Source: Vicinamibacteria bacterium (GTDB lineage Bacteria; Acidobacteriota; Vicinamibacteria; Fen-336; JAGNNV01). From it: a stretch of 16,658 nt of DNA. The position numbers were made by a program, and so were the translations under genes. The notes below the pieces were generated by a model that was given only the letters and a program-made list of their open reading frames with translations, ran no database searches and was not told where the DNA came from. The stretch covers positions 1 through 16,658 of the forward strand of contig JAENWE010000054.1 of assembly GCA_016650185.1 (NCBI GenBank), given 5' to 3'. This document shows, one piece after another, positions 6,904 through 14,083 of this stretch (position 1 is its first letter; each line of letters begins with the position of its first letter).

Positions 6904-8073
6904 TTATTCCAGAGTTCCAGAAGCCATCGTGACGGAGGCCAGGCCCAAAGCCTCACGCACCCGGGGTTGCACCACGGCTCCGCCACGCGCCACCAGAACG
7001 TCCCGCACAATCTCATCCTCCATGTCGAGGACCAGCTCGCCCTTCTTCACGATGAGCTTGAGAAAATTCAGAATGTTGCGGGAGAACATCTGGGAGGCGT
7101 GCGCGCCCAGGCTCGAAACCACGTGGGTGGGACCGAGAACGGAGACGGCCCCGACGCTTTCGGTGGCGCCCGCCTTCGTGACTTCGCAGTTCCCGCCGTA
7201 TTCGGCCATAAGATCGACCACCACGGAGCCGGGGCGCATGGCTTCCACCATGGCGCGGGTCACCAGAATCGGCGCCTTCTTTCCAGGAACACCCGCGGTG
7301 GCGATCACCACATCGCTTTCGGAGACCGCCTTCAGCATGGCCGCGCGCTGCCTCGCGAGAAAATCCTCGCTGACCGCTTTCGCGTATCCGCCCGTGCCTT
7401 CGGCCTCGCTCGAATCCACTTCGATTTCAAGGAACTTGGCGCCCAGGGACGCGACTTGTTCTTTGGCCGCGGCCCGGACGTCGTAGGCGAGGACGCTCGC
7501 CCCCAAGCGCTTCGAGGTCGCAATGGCCGAGAGACCGGCGACGCCCACGCCCATGATCAAGACCCGGGCGGGAGCCAACGTCCCCGCGGCGGTCATCATG
7601 AGAGGGAAAACCCGGGGCAGGGCTTCGGCGGCGAGCAACACTCCGCGATAGCCAAGCAGGGTCGCCATGGAGGACAGGACGTCCATCGACTGGGCCCTGG
7701 TGATCCGAGGCAGAAGTTCGAGCGCGATGATCGAGGCGCCGCCTTTGGCCAGGGCCTCGTGGGGTCCGGGTTTCGAGAGGGCGTCGCCCATGCCCACGAA
7801 GAGTTGATCGCTTCGCCCCGGGCCCTTGAGGCCGGTTTCGGGCGAGACAAACAGCGCCACCGGGCAGGTAGCCAGAAGCTCTTCGCGGGTCTTCGCCATG
7901 GTGGCGCCCGCCGCTTCATAGGCGGAGTCCGTGTAGGTGGAGGCTGCGCCCGCGTCCGCTTCGATCACGATCTCGGCGCCAAGCGCCTTTAGGACTTTAA
8001 GATCCGCCGGCACGATCGCTACGCGTTTTTCGCCGGACGGAGTTTCTTTGAGGACGCCTATGCGAAGGGACAT
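6904..8073 (-). CDS. pntAa: NAD(P) transhydrogenase subunit alpha, NAD-binding part (PntAa)
   Basis: A 389-residue cytoplasmic domain I subunit that binds NAD(H) and passes hydride to PntB. It belongs to the alanine dehydrogenase/PNT family: the N-terminus has KETPSGEKRVAIVP (residues 9-22), the nucleotide-binding loop is G175-V-G-V-A-G180, followed by the mobile-loop region with GTGGYAKAVSEDF and the PGKKAPILV and DLMAEYGGNCE blocks. Length is typical of split PntAa. It is first in the pntAa-pntAb-pntB operon and is divergent from dxr across only 57 bp. There is no clear ribosome binding site before ATG 8073. Confidence 0.96.
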   Translation of the reverse strand: MSLRIGVLKETPSGEKRVAIVPADLKVLKALGAEIVIEADAGAASTYTDSAYEAAGATMAKTREELLATCPVALFVSPETGLKGPGRSDQLFVGMGDALSKPGPHEALAKGGASIIALELLPRITRAQSMDVLSSMATLLGYRGVLLAAEALPRVFPLMMTAAGTLAPARVLIMGVGVAGLSAIATSKRLGASVLAYDVRAAAKEQVASLGAKFLEIEVDSSEAEGTGGYAKAVSEDFLARQRAAMLKAVSESDVVIATAGVPGKKAPILVTRAMVEAMRPGSVVVDLMAEYGGNCEVTKAGATESVGAVSVLGPTHVVSSLGAHASQMFSRNILNFLKLIVKKGELVLDMEDEIVRDVLVARGGAVVQPRVREALGLASVTMASGTLE

Positions 8074-8083
8074 GTCATGGTCA

Positions 8084-8089
8084 AGTATC
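8084..8089 (-). promoter_or_regulatory. Candidate -10 box for the pnt operon
   Basis: GATACT on the minus strand ends ten bases before the pntAa ATG, which would give a very short leader. No good -35 box is visible, so this is tentative. Confidence 0.25.
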
Positions 8090-8092
8090 GCC

Positions 8093-8098
8093 GATAAT
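8093..8098 (+). promoter_or_regulatory. Candidate -10 box for dxr
   Basis: GATAAT on the plus strand, 32 bases before the dxr ATG, in the 57-bp divergent gap with pntAa. The -35 region is poor. It lies within a few bases of the candidate pntAa -10, so the two promoters would overlap. Confidence 0.25.
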
Positions 8099-8130
8099 GG
8101 CTGTCCTTGTGCTACTTTGGCGGCCCAGAC

Positions 8131-9291
8131 ATGAAAGCGATTTCCATTATCGGGTCCACCGGATCGATCGGTGAGAGCACTTCGGCGGTTATCGACGCCT
8201 TCCCCGATCGCTTTCGGGTGGTCGGGCTCGCGGCCGGAAGCAATGTAGAAAAACTGGCGGCTCAGATCGCGAAATTCCGACCTCGAATCGTGTCAGTAGG
8301 AACCGAGGAGGCGCTTTCGGCCCTCGGCGGATTGGTGGACTTGTCCGGGGTGGACGCGGGCTTCGGTGAAGAGGCGATGGTAAGGGTGGCGACCGCGCGA
8401 GACGCCTCGCTCGTGGTGGGGGCCGCGGTGGGAGCGGCCGGCCTGGCGCCCACCCTCGCCGCCATTCAGGCGGGCAAGGATGTCGCCCTCGCGAACAAGG
8501 AAACTCTGGTCATGGCCGGAGAGATCATGACCCGCGAACAGAGAGAGCGCGGCACGAAACTTCTGCCCATCGACTCCGAACACTGCGCTCTCCATCAGTG
8601 CCTCGTCTCCCGCGACCTCGCCAGTGTGAGCAAGCTATGGCTCACCGCTTCCGGCGGGCCGTTCCGCCAGCGCGACGCGTCCACCTTCGGCGCCATCACC
8701 ATCGAGGAGGCGTTGAATCATCCGACCTGGCGCATGGGCCGGAAGATCACCATCGATTCAGCGACTCTCATGAACAAGGCGCTTGAAATCATCGAGGCGC
8801 ACTGGCTCTTCGGTGTGCCGGGAAACCGCATCGATGTGGTGGTTCACCCTCAGTCCATCGTTCACTCGATGGTGGAGTTCGTCGATGGGACCCTGCTGGC
8901 CCAGCTCGGACGGACGGATATGCGGATGCCTATCCAGTACGCGCTCAGCTATCCCGAGGTTTGGGCCACGCCGCTCCAACCCATGGACCTGGCCGCCGCG
9001 TTGTCGTTGACCTTCGAACCTCCCGATCACGGTCGTTTCAAGAGCCTCGGCCTCGCGCATCAGGCCCTCGAGCGGGGAGGCACAACACCCGCAGCCATGA
9101 ACGCCGCCAATGAGGTGGCGGTTCAGGCGTTTCTGGACGGTGAGATCCCTTTCACCACCATCACCCAGGTGGTGGGCGATGTGGTCCAGGGCCACTCCCG
9201 GGGCGAAGCCACCGCCATAGGCGATGTCCTCGCGGCCGACCGCGCCGCTAGAGAACAGGCGAGGAACGCCTGCGCCGCCCTGAGAATCTGA
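8131..9291 (+). CDS. dxr: 1-deoxy-D-xylulose 5-phosphate reductoisomerase
   Basis: Dxr (IspC) converts 1-deoxy-D-xylulose 5-phosphate to 2-C-methyl-D-erythritol 4-phosphate with NADPH, the committed step of the MEP isoprenoid pathway. The ATG at 8131 puts the NADPH-binding GSTGSIG at residues 7-13, as expected; a TTG at 8107 would add eight odd residues. The protein has 386 residues (E. coli 398). Visible key residues are NKE near 130, metal ligands Asp148 and Glu150 (DSEH), Glu219 (KALEIIEAHWLF), the substrate-binding ASGGPFR, and HPQSIVHSMVEF. No Shine-Dalgarno sequence is obvious. In many bacteria dxr is directly followed by rseP; here a convergent DUF1304 gene stands between them. Confidence 0.97.
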   Translation: MKAISIIGSTGSIGESTSAVIDAFPDRFRVVGLAAGSNVEKLAAQIAKFRPRIVSVGTEEALSALGGLVDLSGVDAGFGEEAMVRVATARDASLVVGAAVGAAGLAPTLAAIQAGKDVALANKETLVMAGEIMTREQRERGTKLLPIDSEHCALHQCLVSRDLASVSKLWLTASGGPFRQRDASTFGAITIEEALNHPTWRMGRKITIDSATLMNKALEIIEAHWLFGVPGNRIDVVVHPQSIVHSMVEFVDGTLLAQLGRTDMRMPIQYALSYPEVWATPLQPMDLAAALSLTFEPPDHGRFKSLGLAHQALERGGTTPAAMNAANEVAVQAFLDGEIPFTTITQVVGDVVQGHSRGEATAIGDVLAADRAAREQARNACAALRI

Positions 9292-9302
9292 ACTCCTCTC
9301 GG

Positions 9303-9674
9303 CTATCTGGTGAGCCAGAGCAGCGACAAAGCCAGTGCGGCAGGAGCGGCCTGAATCATGAAAATGCGTCTCGACACCGTGGCGGCCCCATAGCCCCCCG
9401 CCACCACCACGCAGGAGAGGAAGAAGGTCTTCACCGCGAAGGCCTGCGCGGGCGGCGAGGTGAGGAGTCCCCAGATGAGACCCGCGGAGAGGAATCCGTT
9501 GTAGAGCCCCTGATTCGCGGCCAGGGTCGCTGAAGCCTGCGCGCGTTCAAGCGTGTTCTTGAAGGTCTTGAGTCCAAAGGGCTTCGTCCACAAGAACATC
9601 TCCAGGACGAGGAACCACGCGTGAAGAAACGCCACAACGACCACAAGAGCGTCGGCCAGCGTGGTCACAGCCAT
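9303..9674 (-). CDS. DUF1304-family membrane protein
   Basis: A 123-residue integral membrane protein with about four hydrophobic segments. It matches the DUF1304 family: HAWFLVLEMFLWTKPFG near residues 18-34, the family signature LAANQGLYNGFL at about 51-62, then WGLL and CVVVAGGYGAATVSRR near the C-terminus. The biochemical function is unknown. It lies convergent to dxr (11 bp between the stop codons) and divergent from rseP, so it is not part of the dxr-rseP transcript and looks inserted between them. Confidence 0.88.
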   Translation of the reverse strand: MAVTTLADALVVVVAFLHAWFLVLEMFLWTKPFGLKTFKNTLERAQASATLAANQGLYNGFLSAGLIWGLLTSPPAQAFAVKTFFLSCVVVAGGYGAATVSRRIFMIQAAPAALALSLLWLTR

Positions 9675-9796
9675 TCCCGACGGTCCCGAAGTCCTGGCCG
9701 GCTCCGGGGGTCAAACTCACATGGAGTCGCGGTTTTCAGCTTCACCCAACTAGACTCCCCAGTCTTTCCCAGCATGATTGGAACCCCCCTGATTTG
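9675..9796. promoter_or_regulatory. Divergent promoter region between the DUF1304 gene and rseP
   Basis: This 122-bp gap must hold the starts of both divergent genes. I see no convincing -35/-10 pair. A short perfect hairpin, AGACT (9752-9756) with AGTCT (9761-9765) around CCCC, lies 31 bp before the rseP ATG. Confidence 0.35.
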
Positions 9797-11119
9797 ATGG
9801 ACGTCATCAGCAGCTTCGCCAACTCTACCGTTGCCCTCATCGTAGTTCTTGGCATCATCATCTTCTTCCACGAGTCGGGCCATTTCCTGCTGGCCAAAGC
9901 CTTCGGGATGCGCGTCTTCATCTTCTCCTTCGGTTTCGGAAAGCGACTCTTCGGCTTCACCCGGGGCGATACCGACTACCGCGTTTCCCTGATTCCGCTC
10001 GGCGGCTACGTCAAGCTCGAAGGCGAGCCGGATGACGTGATTTCCGAGGACACCGCCCCACGCGGCGACGGGAACGATTTCCTGTCCAGGCCGCGTTGGC
10101 AGCGGCTTATCGTCTATTTCGCCGGCCCGGCCATGAACGCGGTGCTCGCGGTTTTGACCTTCACCATCATCTTCATGCTCGGGGTGGGTGTCCCTGGCGT
10201 CCGCTACGATCAGCCCACCATCGGCGCCATTGACCCTGGCTCGCCCGCGGCCGCGGCCGGCCTTGAGCCGGGCGACACCATCACGACATTCGACGGCGAG
10301 GTCGCGGAGGATTGGGAACAGGTCCAGATCGGCATCCTGATGCGCCCCAATCGGGACATCACCATGGAAGTGGCCCGGGGCGCGCAGCGTCTGGCCAAGA
10401 CCGTGCATTCACGCATGATCGACGAGCGCATGGGCGACATCGGCGTGTTCCCTCTGGTGCGGATCGGCCAAGTGCTGAAGGACTCGCCCGCCGAAGCCGC
10501 CGGTCTCAAGCCTGACGACGGCCTTCTCCGGGTCGCCGGGGCTCCGTTGCAGTCCTTCGCGGACGTTCCGGAGAAGGTCCGAGCCGCCAAGGATCAGCCG
10601 ATCGCATTCGAAATCCTGCGCGGTGAAGAACGCCTCACCCTCAACATCGCGCCCAAAGAAGGCCGGGTCGGCATCGGTGAGAAGTTCATCGTTAAGAAAT
10701 TCGGGTTCGTCCGGGCCTTCAAGGAGGCGGGGCGAGAGACCTGGGATCGCACCGTCCAGATGGTGGGCCTGCTGAAGCAACTCCTCACCTTCCGGGTGGC
10801 GGCGAAGTCGGCCCTCTCCGGGCCTATCGGCATCGCCCAGGCCGCGGGTGAAGCCGCTCGCACCGGCATTGTGTCTTTGCTGTTCCTGATCGCGCTGCTC
10901 TCGATCTCGGTGGGCGTTTTGAATTTGTTCCCCATGGCGCCGCTTGACGGCGGCCACATCGCGGTGCTGCTCGCGGAGATGCTGATTCGAAGGGAACTTT
11001 CGGAAAAGGTGAAGCTGGTATTCATGAACGCGGGCTTCGTGCTCATCATGGCCCTGATGGTCTTCATCGTGTATTCGGACCTCTCGAAGCTCCCGTGGCT
11101 CTCGCCTTACCTGCCCTAG
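9797..11119 (+). CDS. rseP: RIP metalloprotease, RseP/site-2 protease family
   Basis: A 440-residue membrane zinc protease of the M50 family that cleaves transmembrane segments; in E. coli RseP cuts the anti-sigma factor RseA. I start at ATG 9797; a TTG one codon upstream is in frame. The zinc motif His25-Glu26-x-x-His29 is in the first membrane helix, the GGYVKLEGEP loop follows near 68-77, and two PDZ domains lie at about 115-200 and 205-285. The second active-site motif N376-LFPMAPLD384-GG supplies the third zinc ligand. All catalytic elements are present and length is close to E. coli (450). No anti-sigma/sigma pair is in the window, so the substrate is unknown. The TAG stop at 11117 faces a convergent methyltransferase gene. 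Confidence 0.95.
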   Translation: MDVISSFANSTVALIVVLGIIIFFHESGHFLLAKAFGMRVFIFSFGFGKRLFGFTRGDTDYRVSLIPLGGYVKLEGEPDDVISEDTAPRGDGNDFLSRPRWQRLIVYFAGPAMNAVLAVLTFTIIFMLGVGVPGVRYDQPTIGAIDPGSPAAAAGLEPGDTITTFDGEVAEDWEQVQIGILMRPNRDITMEVARGAQRLAKTVHSRMIDERMGDIGVFPLVRIGQVLKDSPAEAAGLKPDDGLLRVAGAPLQSFADVPEKVRAAKDQPIAFEILRGEERLTLNIAPKEGRVGIGEKFIVKKFGFVRAFKEAGRETWDRTVQMVGLLKQLLTFRVAAKSALSGPIGIAQAAGEAARTGIVSLLFLIALLSISVGVLNLFPMAPLDGGHIAVLLAEMLIRRELSEKVKLVFMNAGFVLIMALMVFIVYSDLSKLPWLSPYLP

Positions 11120-11151
11120 CAGCCCGTGGTGAAAGTCCCTCCGCGCCGAAA

Positions 11152-11166
11152 GCGGATCTTTTCCGC
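11152..11166. other. Small hairpin in the convergent gap after rseP
   Basis: GCGGA (11152-11156) pairs with TCCGC (11162-11166), 33 bp after the rseP stop. There is no T-run behind it, so terminator function is doubtful. The rest of the gap 11120-11278 holds only an imperfect 16-bp palindrome at 11191-11206. Confidence 0.25.
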
Positions 11167-11278
11167 CGTCTCTGGGTTGCCAAACCTTGAAATACTCCAG
11201 GGTATTACTGCGGTTCGGCGCCTTGATCTGACGAAAAATCTCTCGCTTTCGTTCGCGTTCGACTTTCACCACGGACTC

Positions 11279-11947
11279 CTAGCGAATCGGCTGGAGAACG
11301 ACGAAATACTGGTAGGGCAGAAACGTCTCCTCCCCCACGGGTATGAACGAGGCTCGGAGCGCATCGGCCAAAAATGCTTCCTTGGCCACCCGACGAGCCA
11401 GAATCGGCCCCTGCGGAGTCTCGCGTTTCTGGAAATCGATATTGACGAGCCGCCCTCTCGCCTTGAGGGATTTCCCCAGCCTGCGCAGAAACGCCGGGCC
11501 GTTCGGGAAAAGGTGATAAGTGTTCACCACCAGGATCACATCGCAGGCGGCCTTCGGCAGCAGAGGGTCGTCGGGAAGGCCGAGAATCGGGGTCACATTC
11601 GAAAGACGAGCCTGACTCACCCGGTCCCGGAGGGCGTCGATCATGGTGGCCTCGACGTCCTCGGCGTAAACCCAACCCGAGCTCTCAAGGCGGCGGGCGG
11701 CGCGCAGAGCAAAGTAGCCCGGACCTGAGCCGACGTCGCATAGCGTGTCGCCGGTTTTTAGGTCGAGGGCCCGGATCACCTCATCCGGTTTTTGCCATTC
11801 CGCCCGGCCCGGCTCTTCGAGACTCGCGATGTAGCCCGCCAGGTCGGTGGCGGGTTGCGGAGTCGATGCGCGCTCGGGTGCTTGGGCCTTCCCCCCCGAA
11901 GAAAAGGCGGCGATCGCGAAGATAACGGTCAGAATGATGGGCTTCAT
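11279..11947 (-). CDS. Class I SAM-dependent methyltransferase with a signal peptide
   Basis: A 222-residue protein. Residues 1-23 look like a Sec signal peptide (MKPIILTVIFAIAAF, cleavage after AQA). A Rossmann methyltransferase domain follows, with motif I DVGSGPG at 71-77, an acidic residue after VYAED (about 95) and DVILVVNTYHLF near 135-148. Similar secreted-looking methyltransferases exist in environmental bacteria, but S-adenosylmethionine is not known to be available in the periplasm, so either the N-terminus is a membrane anchor facing inward or the protein has another role. It starts 17 bp after the stop of the propeller gene and probably shares its transcript. No Shine-Dalgarno sequence is seen. 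The substrate cannot be told. Confidence 0.8.
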   Translation of the reverse strand: MKPIILTVIFAIAAFSSGGKAQAPERASTPQPATDLAGYIASLEEPGRAEWQKPDEVIRALDLKTGDTLCDVGSGPGYFALRAARRLESSGWVYAEDVEATMIDALRDRVSQARLSNVTPILGLPDDPLLPKAACDVILVVNTYHLFPNGPAFLRRLGKSLKARGRLVNIDFQKRETPQGPILARRVAKEAFLADALRASFIPVGEETFLPYQYFVVLQPIR

Positions 11948-11964
11948 GAGGAACCGGAAGAAGG

Positions 11965-13917
11965 CTACTGCTTTTTCTTTGGCGAGAGCAGCGGATCGTC
12001 AAGCCGAGCCTCCAGCAAGCCACCCCCGGAAGCGGCGATGATCAGGCGAGACCCACCGCCCCCGCTCTCACCCTCAGAAGTCTCGATGGCGAGGGCGAAG
12101 GTGCGCTGCGAGGGGAGGCCCTCGGCCTCAATTGGCCGGAAGGTCGCGCCTTCATCCTCCGAGACGAAAACGGTCCTGATGTCGGCATCGGCGGCGAACA
12201 CCTGCTTTCGATTGGGATGCTGGGTCAGGCCGGTGACCCGCCCCAGGGGCGTGCTGGCATTGAACCAGTTCCGCCCGGCGTCTCGGCTGAGGAGGAGACC
12301 ATGGGACGTGGCGGCGAAGATCTTCTCGTCGCTTCCGCTCGCAAAGTCCAGTCGCTTGAGCCCGCGAAGACCGACCGAGGCGGCCGGTCGAAAAGCGATC
12401 CCATCATCCGACACGTAAACCGCAAGAGGCGTCGCGACCACCACAAGGCCCGAGGGAGCGATGGCCAGCGTCTCGACCGAGCGGCCGGAACCGAGACGCA
12501 CGACGGTCCAGGTCACCCCTCGGTCCTGGCTGACGAACAAGCCCTGGTCCGTGGCCACCAGAACCTGGGAGCCATGGATGCGCAGGTCGAGAACTTGAGG
12601 ATGCGCGTCGACGCCGTTCGCCTCGAGGGACAGCCTCGTCCAGGGCGAGCCGTGAGCGGAGCCTTGAAACACCCCATCGTCAGTGCCCAGGATCAGGCGG
12701 CCCCCTTCTTGAACTCCCACCATGCGCATCTCCCGGCCCTCGGGAATCTCGATTCTGCGCCAGAGATCGCGATCCCGATCCAGCTCAAAAAGGCCGCTGT
12801 TCTTCGACCCGTCCGCGCCCGTGCCAACGAGAAGGCGGTGTCGCGGCTCGTCCGGAACGATCTGACGAACCAGCCTTTCCCGAAAACCGTCGTTCGACGG
12901 CAGCCAGGTCCGTCCGAAGTCGGTCGACAACAAAAGGCCCTCGCCTTCGACTCCGGCCAGAACCCGGCCACCACCCAGGGAAATCAGAGCATTGACGATC
13001 AGGCCGGTGGGTGTGGTGCGCACGAATGTCTTGGCGTCGTTGTCGCTCACGTACACGCCGTCGGTGGTGCCCGCATAGAACGTGTCGGGGCGATTGTGGT
13101 CCTGGGCGAAGGCGCGCGTTCTCCGGCTGACCGACGGGATGCCCAGAACTTTGCTCCACGAAGCACCCTCGTTCTTCGAGCGCCAGATGCCGGTGCAGGC
13201 GGTGGCGAAAACCGTGGAGGGCTCACGTCGATCCAGAGTCAGGGTCATGACGTCGGAATCATTGATCATGCCCTGTTGAATCGGACGCCAGGTGCGCCCG
13301 CCGTTGTCGGTTCGCCAGGCCAGGTGAGCGGTTCCGACCAGAATGTGGCTTTCGTTCCGGGGATCGATGGCCACCGAGCCAATGAGCTTCAAGTCGCGAT
13401 GGTCGCGCCGCGAGATCCGCTCGAAGGACGCCCCCGAATCGAGAGAACGAAAGACCCCGTTCTTGGTGACCACCACAAACGTGCTCGGATTCGAGGGAGC
13501 CCGGGCCAGGCCGCGGACGGCTTCTCCGTCCAGTCCGGCCCCGATCATCTCGAAGGTGACTCCGTGGTCGGAACTTCGGGCGAACCCGCCGCCGGTGTCA
13601 TCCAGGTTCCAGAAGGAGGCGAAGACCTCTCCACTCTCGGTCACCAGCAAATCGTCAAGGCTTGCGCCACGAAGAGGAAATCCCGGGTCAAGCCGGCTCC
13701 ACGAGACCCCGGCATTCAAGGACCGGTACAAAATGCCGTCAACCGTTCCCGCGTACACCCGCCGCGGGTCGGTCGGATCCTGGGCCAGCGACCTCACATC
13801 GCCGCCCGGCGGACCTATTGCCTTGAACCGCAGTGCCGCCTGCGCTGACCCGCTAAGCCCGAAGAGCGCCAGCAGGGCGAGTTGGCTGCAACCAGTCATG
13901 ATCCGACGAAATTTCAT
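11965..13917 (-). CDS. Secreted Asp-box (BNR/sortilin-like) beta-propeller protein
   Basis: A 650-residue exported protein. I chose ATG 13917 (13923 is an in-frame alternative) because a signal peptide starts there (TGCSQLALLALFGLSGSAQA, cleavage about residue 27); the open frame farther upstream overlaps the OmpA gene and the terminator. The body consists of repeated blades each carrying an Asp-box of the form S/T-x-D-x-G-x-T/S-W/F; I count about eleven (for example SSDHGVTF, TDNGGRTW, SQDRGVTW, SEDEGATF) plus one degenerate copy. Such proteins are called sortilin/VPS10-like or photosystem-II-stability-factor-like. Catalytic residues of sialidases are not evident, so a binding role is more likely than glycosidase activity. 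It has its own promoter, since the upstream gene ends in a terminator, and is followed by the methyltransferase. Confidence 0.85.
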   Translation of the reverse strand: MKFRRIMTGCSQLALLALFGLSGSAQAALRFKAIGPPGGDVRSLAQDPTDPRRVYAGTVDGILYRSLNAGVSWSRLDPGFPLRGASLDDLLVTESGEVFASFWNLDDTGGGFARSSDHGVTFEMIGAGLDGEAVRGLARAPSNPSTFVVVTKNGVFRSLDSGASFERISRRDHRDLKLIGSVAIDPRNESHILVGTAHLAWRTDNGGRTWRPIQQGMINDSDVMTLTLDRREPSTVFATACTGIWRSKNEGASWSKVLGIPSVSRRTRAFAQDHNRPDTFYAGTTDGVYVSDNDAKTFVRTTPTGLIVNALISLGGGRVLAGVEGEGLLLSTDFGRTWLPSNDGFRERLVRQIVPDEPRHRLLVGTGADGSKNSGLFELDRDRDLWRRIEIPEGREMRMVGVQEGGRLILGTDDGVFQGSAHGSPWTRLSLEANGVDAHPQVLDLRIHGSQVLVATDQGLFVSQDRGVTWTVVRLGSGRSVETLAIAPSGLVVVATPLAVYVSDDGIAFRPAASVGLRGLKRLDFASGSDEKIFAATSHGLLLSRDAGRNWFNASTPLGRVTGLTQHPNRKQVFAADADIRTVFVSEDEGATFRPIEAEGLPSQRTFALAIETSEGESGGGGSRLIIAASGGGLLEARLDDPLLSPKKKQ

Positions 13918-13962
13918 CCCCATCCGCAAGAAACCCTGGAAGCAAGAAGCCCATTTCCTCGA

Positions 13963-13979
13963 CCCCCAGGACGAGGGGG
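13963..13979. other. GC hairpin upstream of the propeller gene
   Basis: CCCCC (13963-13967) pairs with GGGGG (13975-13979) around a seven-base loop, about 45 bp before the start codon. It would lie in the 5' leader if transcription starts upstream. No function can be assigned. Confidence 0.25.
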
Positions 13980-13995
13980 AGGAGTTTGGCTTGCG

Positions 13996-14044
13996 AAAAA
14001 AACGAGAGGCGCGGAGAATCGACGGTGAAGTCGATGTCCGCGCC
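13996..14044 (-). terminator. Rho-independent terminator of the OmpA-family gene
   Basis: On the minus strand, GGCGCGGA (14044-14037) and ATCGAC (14035-14030) pair perfectly with GTCGAT (14023-14018) and TCCGCGCC (14015-14008) around a six-base loop, with only a small internal mismatch. After five more bases a run of seven T follows (14002-13996). It lies 40 bp past the stop of the OmpA-family gene and separates it from the propeller gene. Confidence 0.88.
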
Positions 14045-14083
14045 CCTTTCCGGCTCAGCCCCTTTTCAGAGCCTTCACCGGAG

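Noticed and set aside
6618..7016. N-terminal extension of PntB (133 more residues)
   Set aside because: It overlaps pntAb and the end of pntAa in another frame, and PntB length and the ribosome binding site fit the ATG at 6617.
11191..11206. Imperfect 16-bp palindrome AATACTCCAGGGTATT as an operator
   Set aside because: It lies between two convergent gene ends with no promoter nearby, and a single imperfect palindrome is expected by chance.
12217..13848. 543-residue plus-strand open frame antisense to the propeller gene
   Set aside because: Repetitive Arg/Gly/Asp-rich sequence is the mirror of the Asp-box repeats; no independent evidence for coding.
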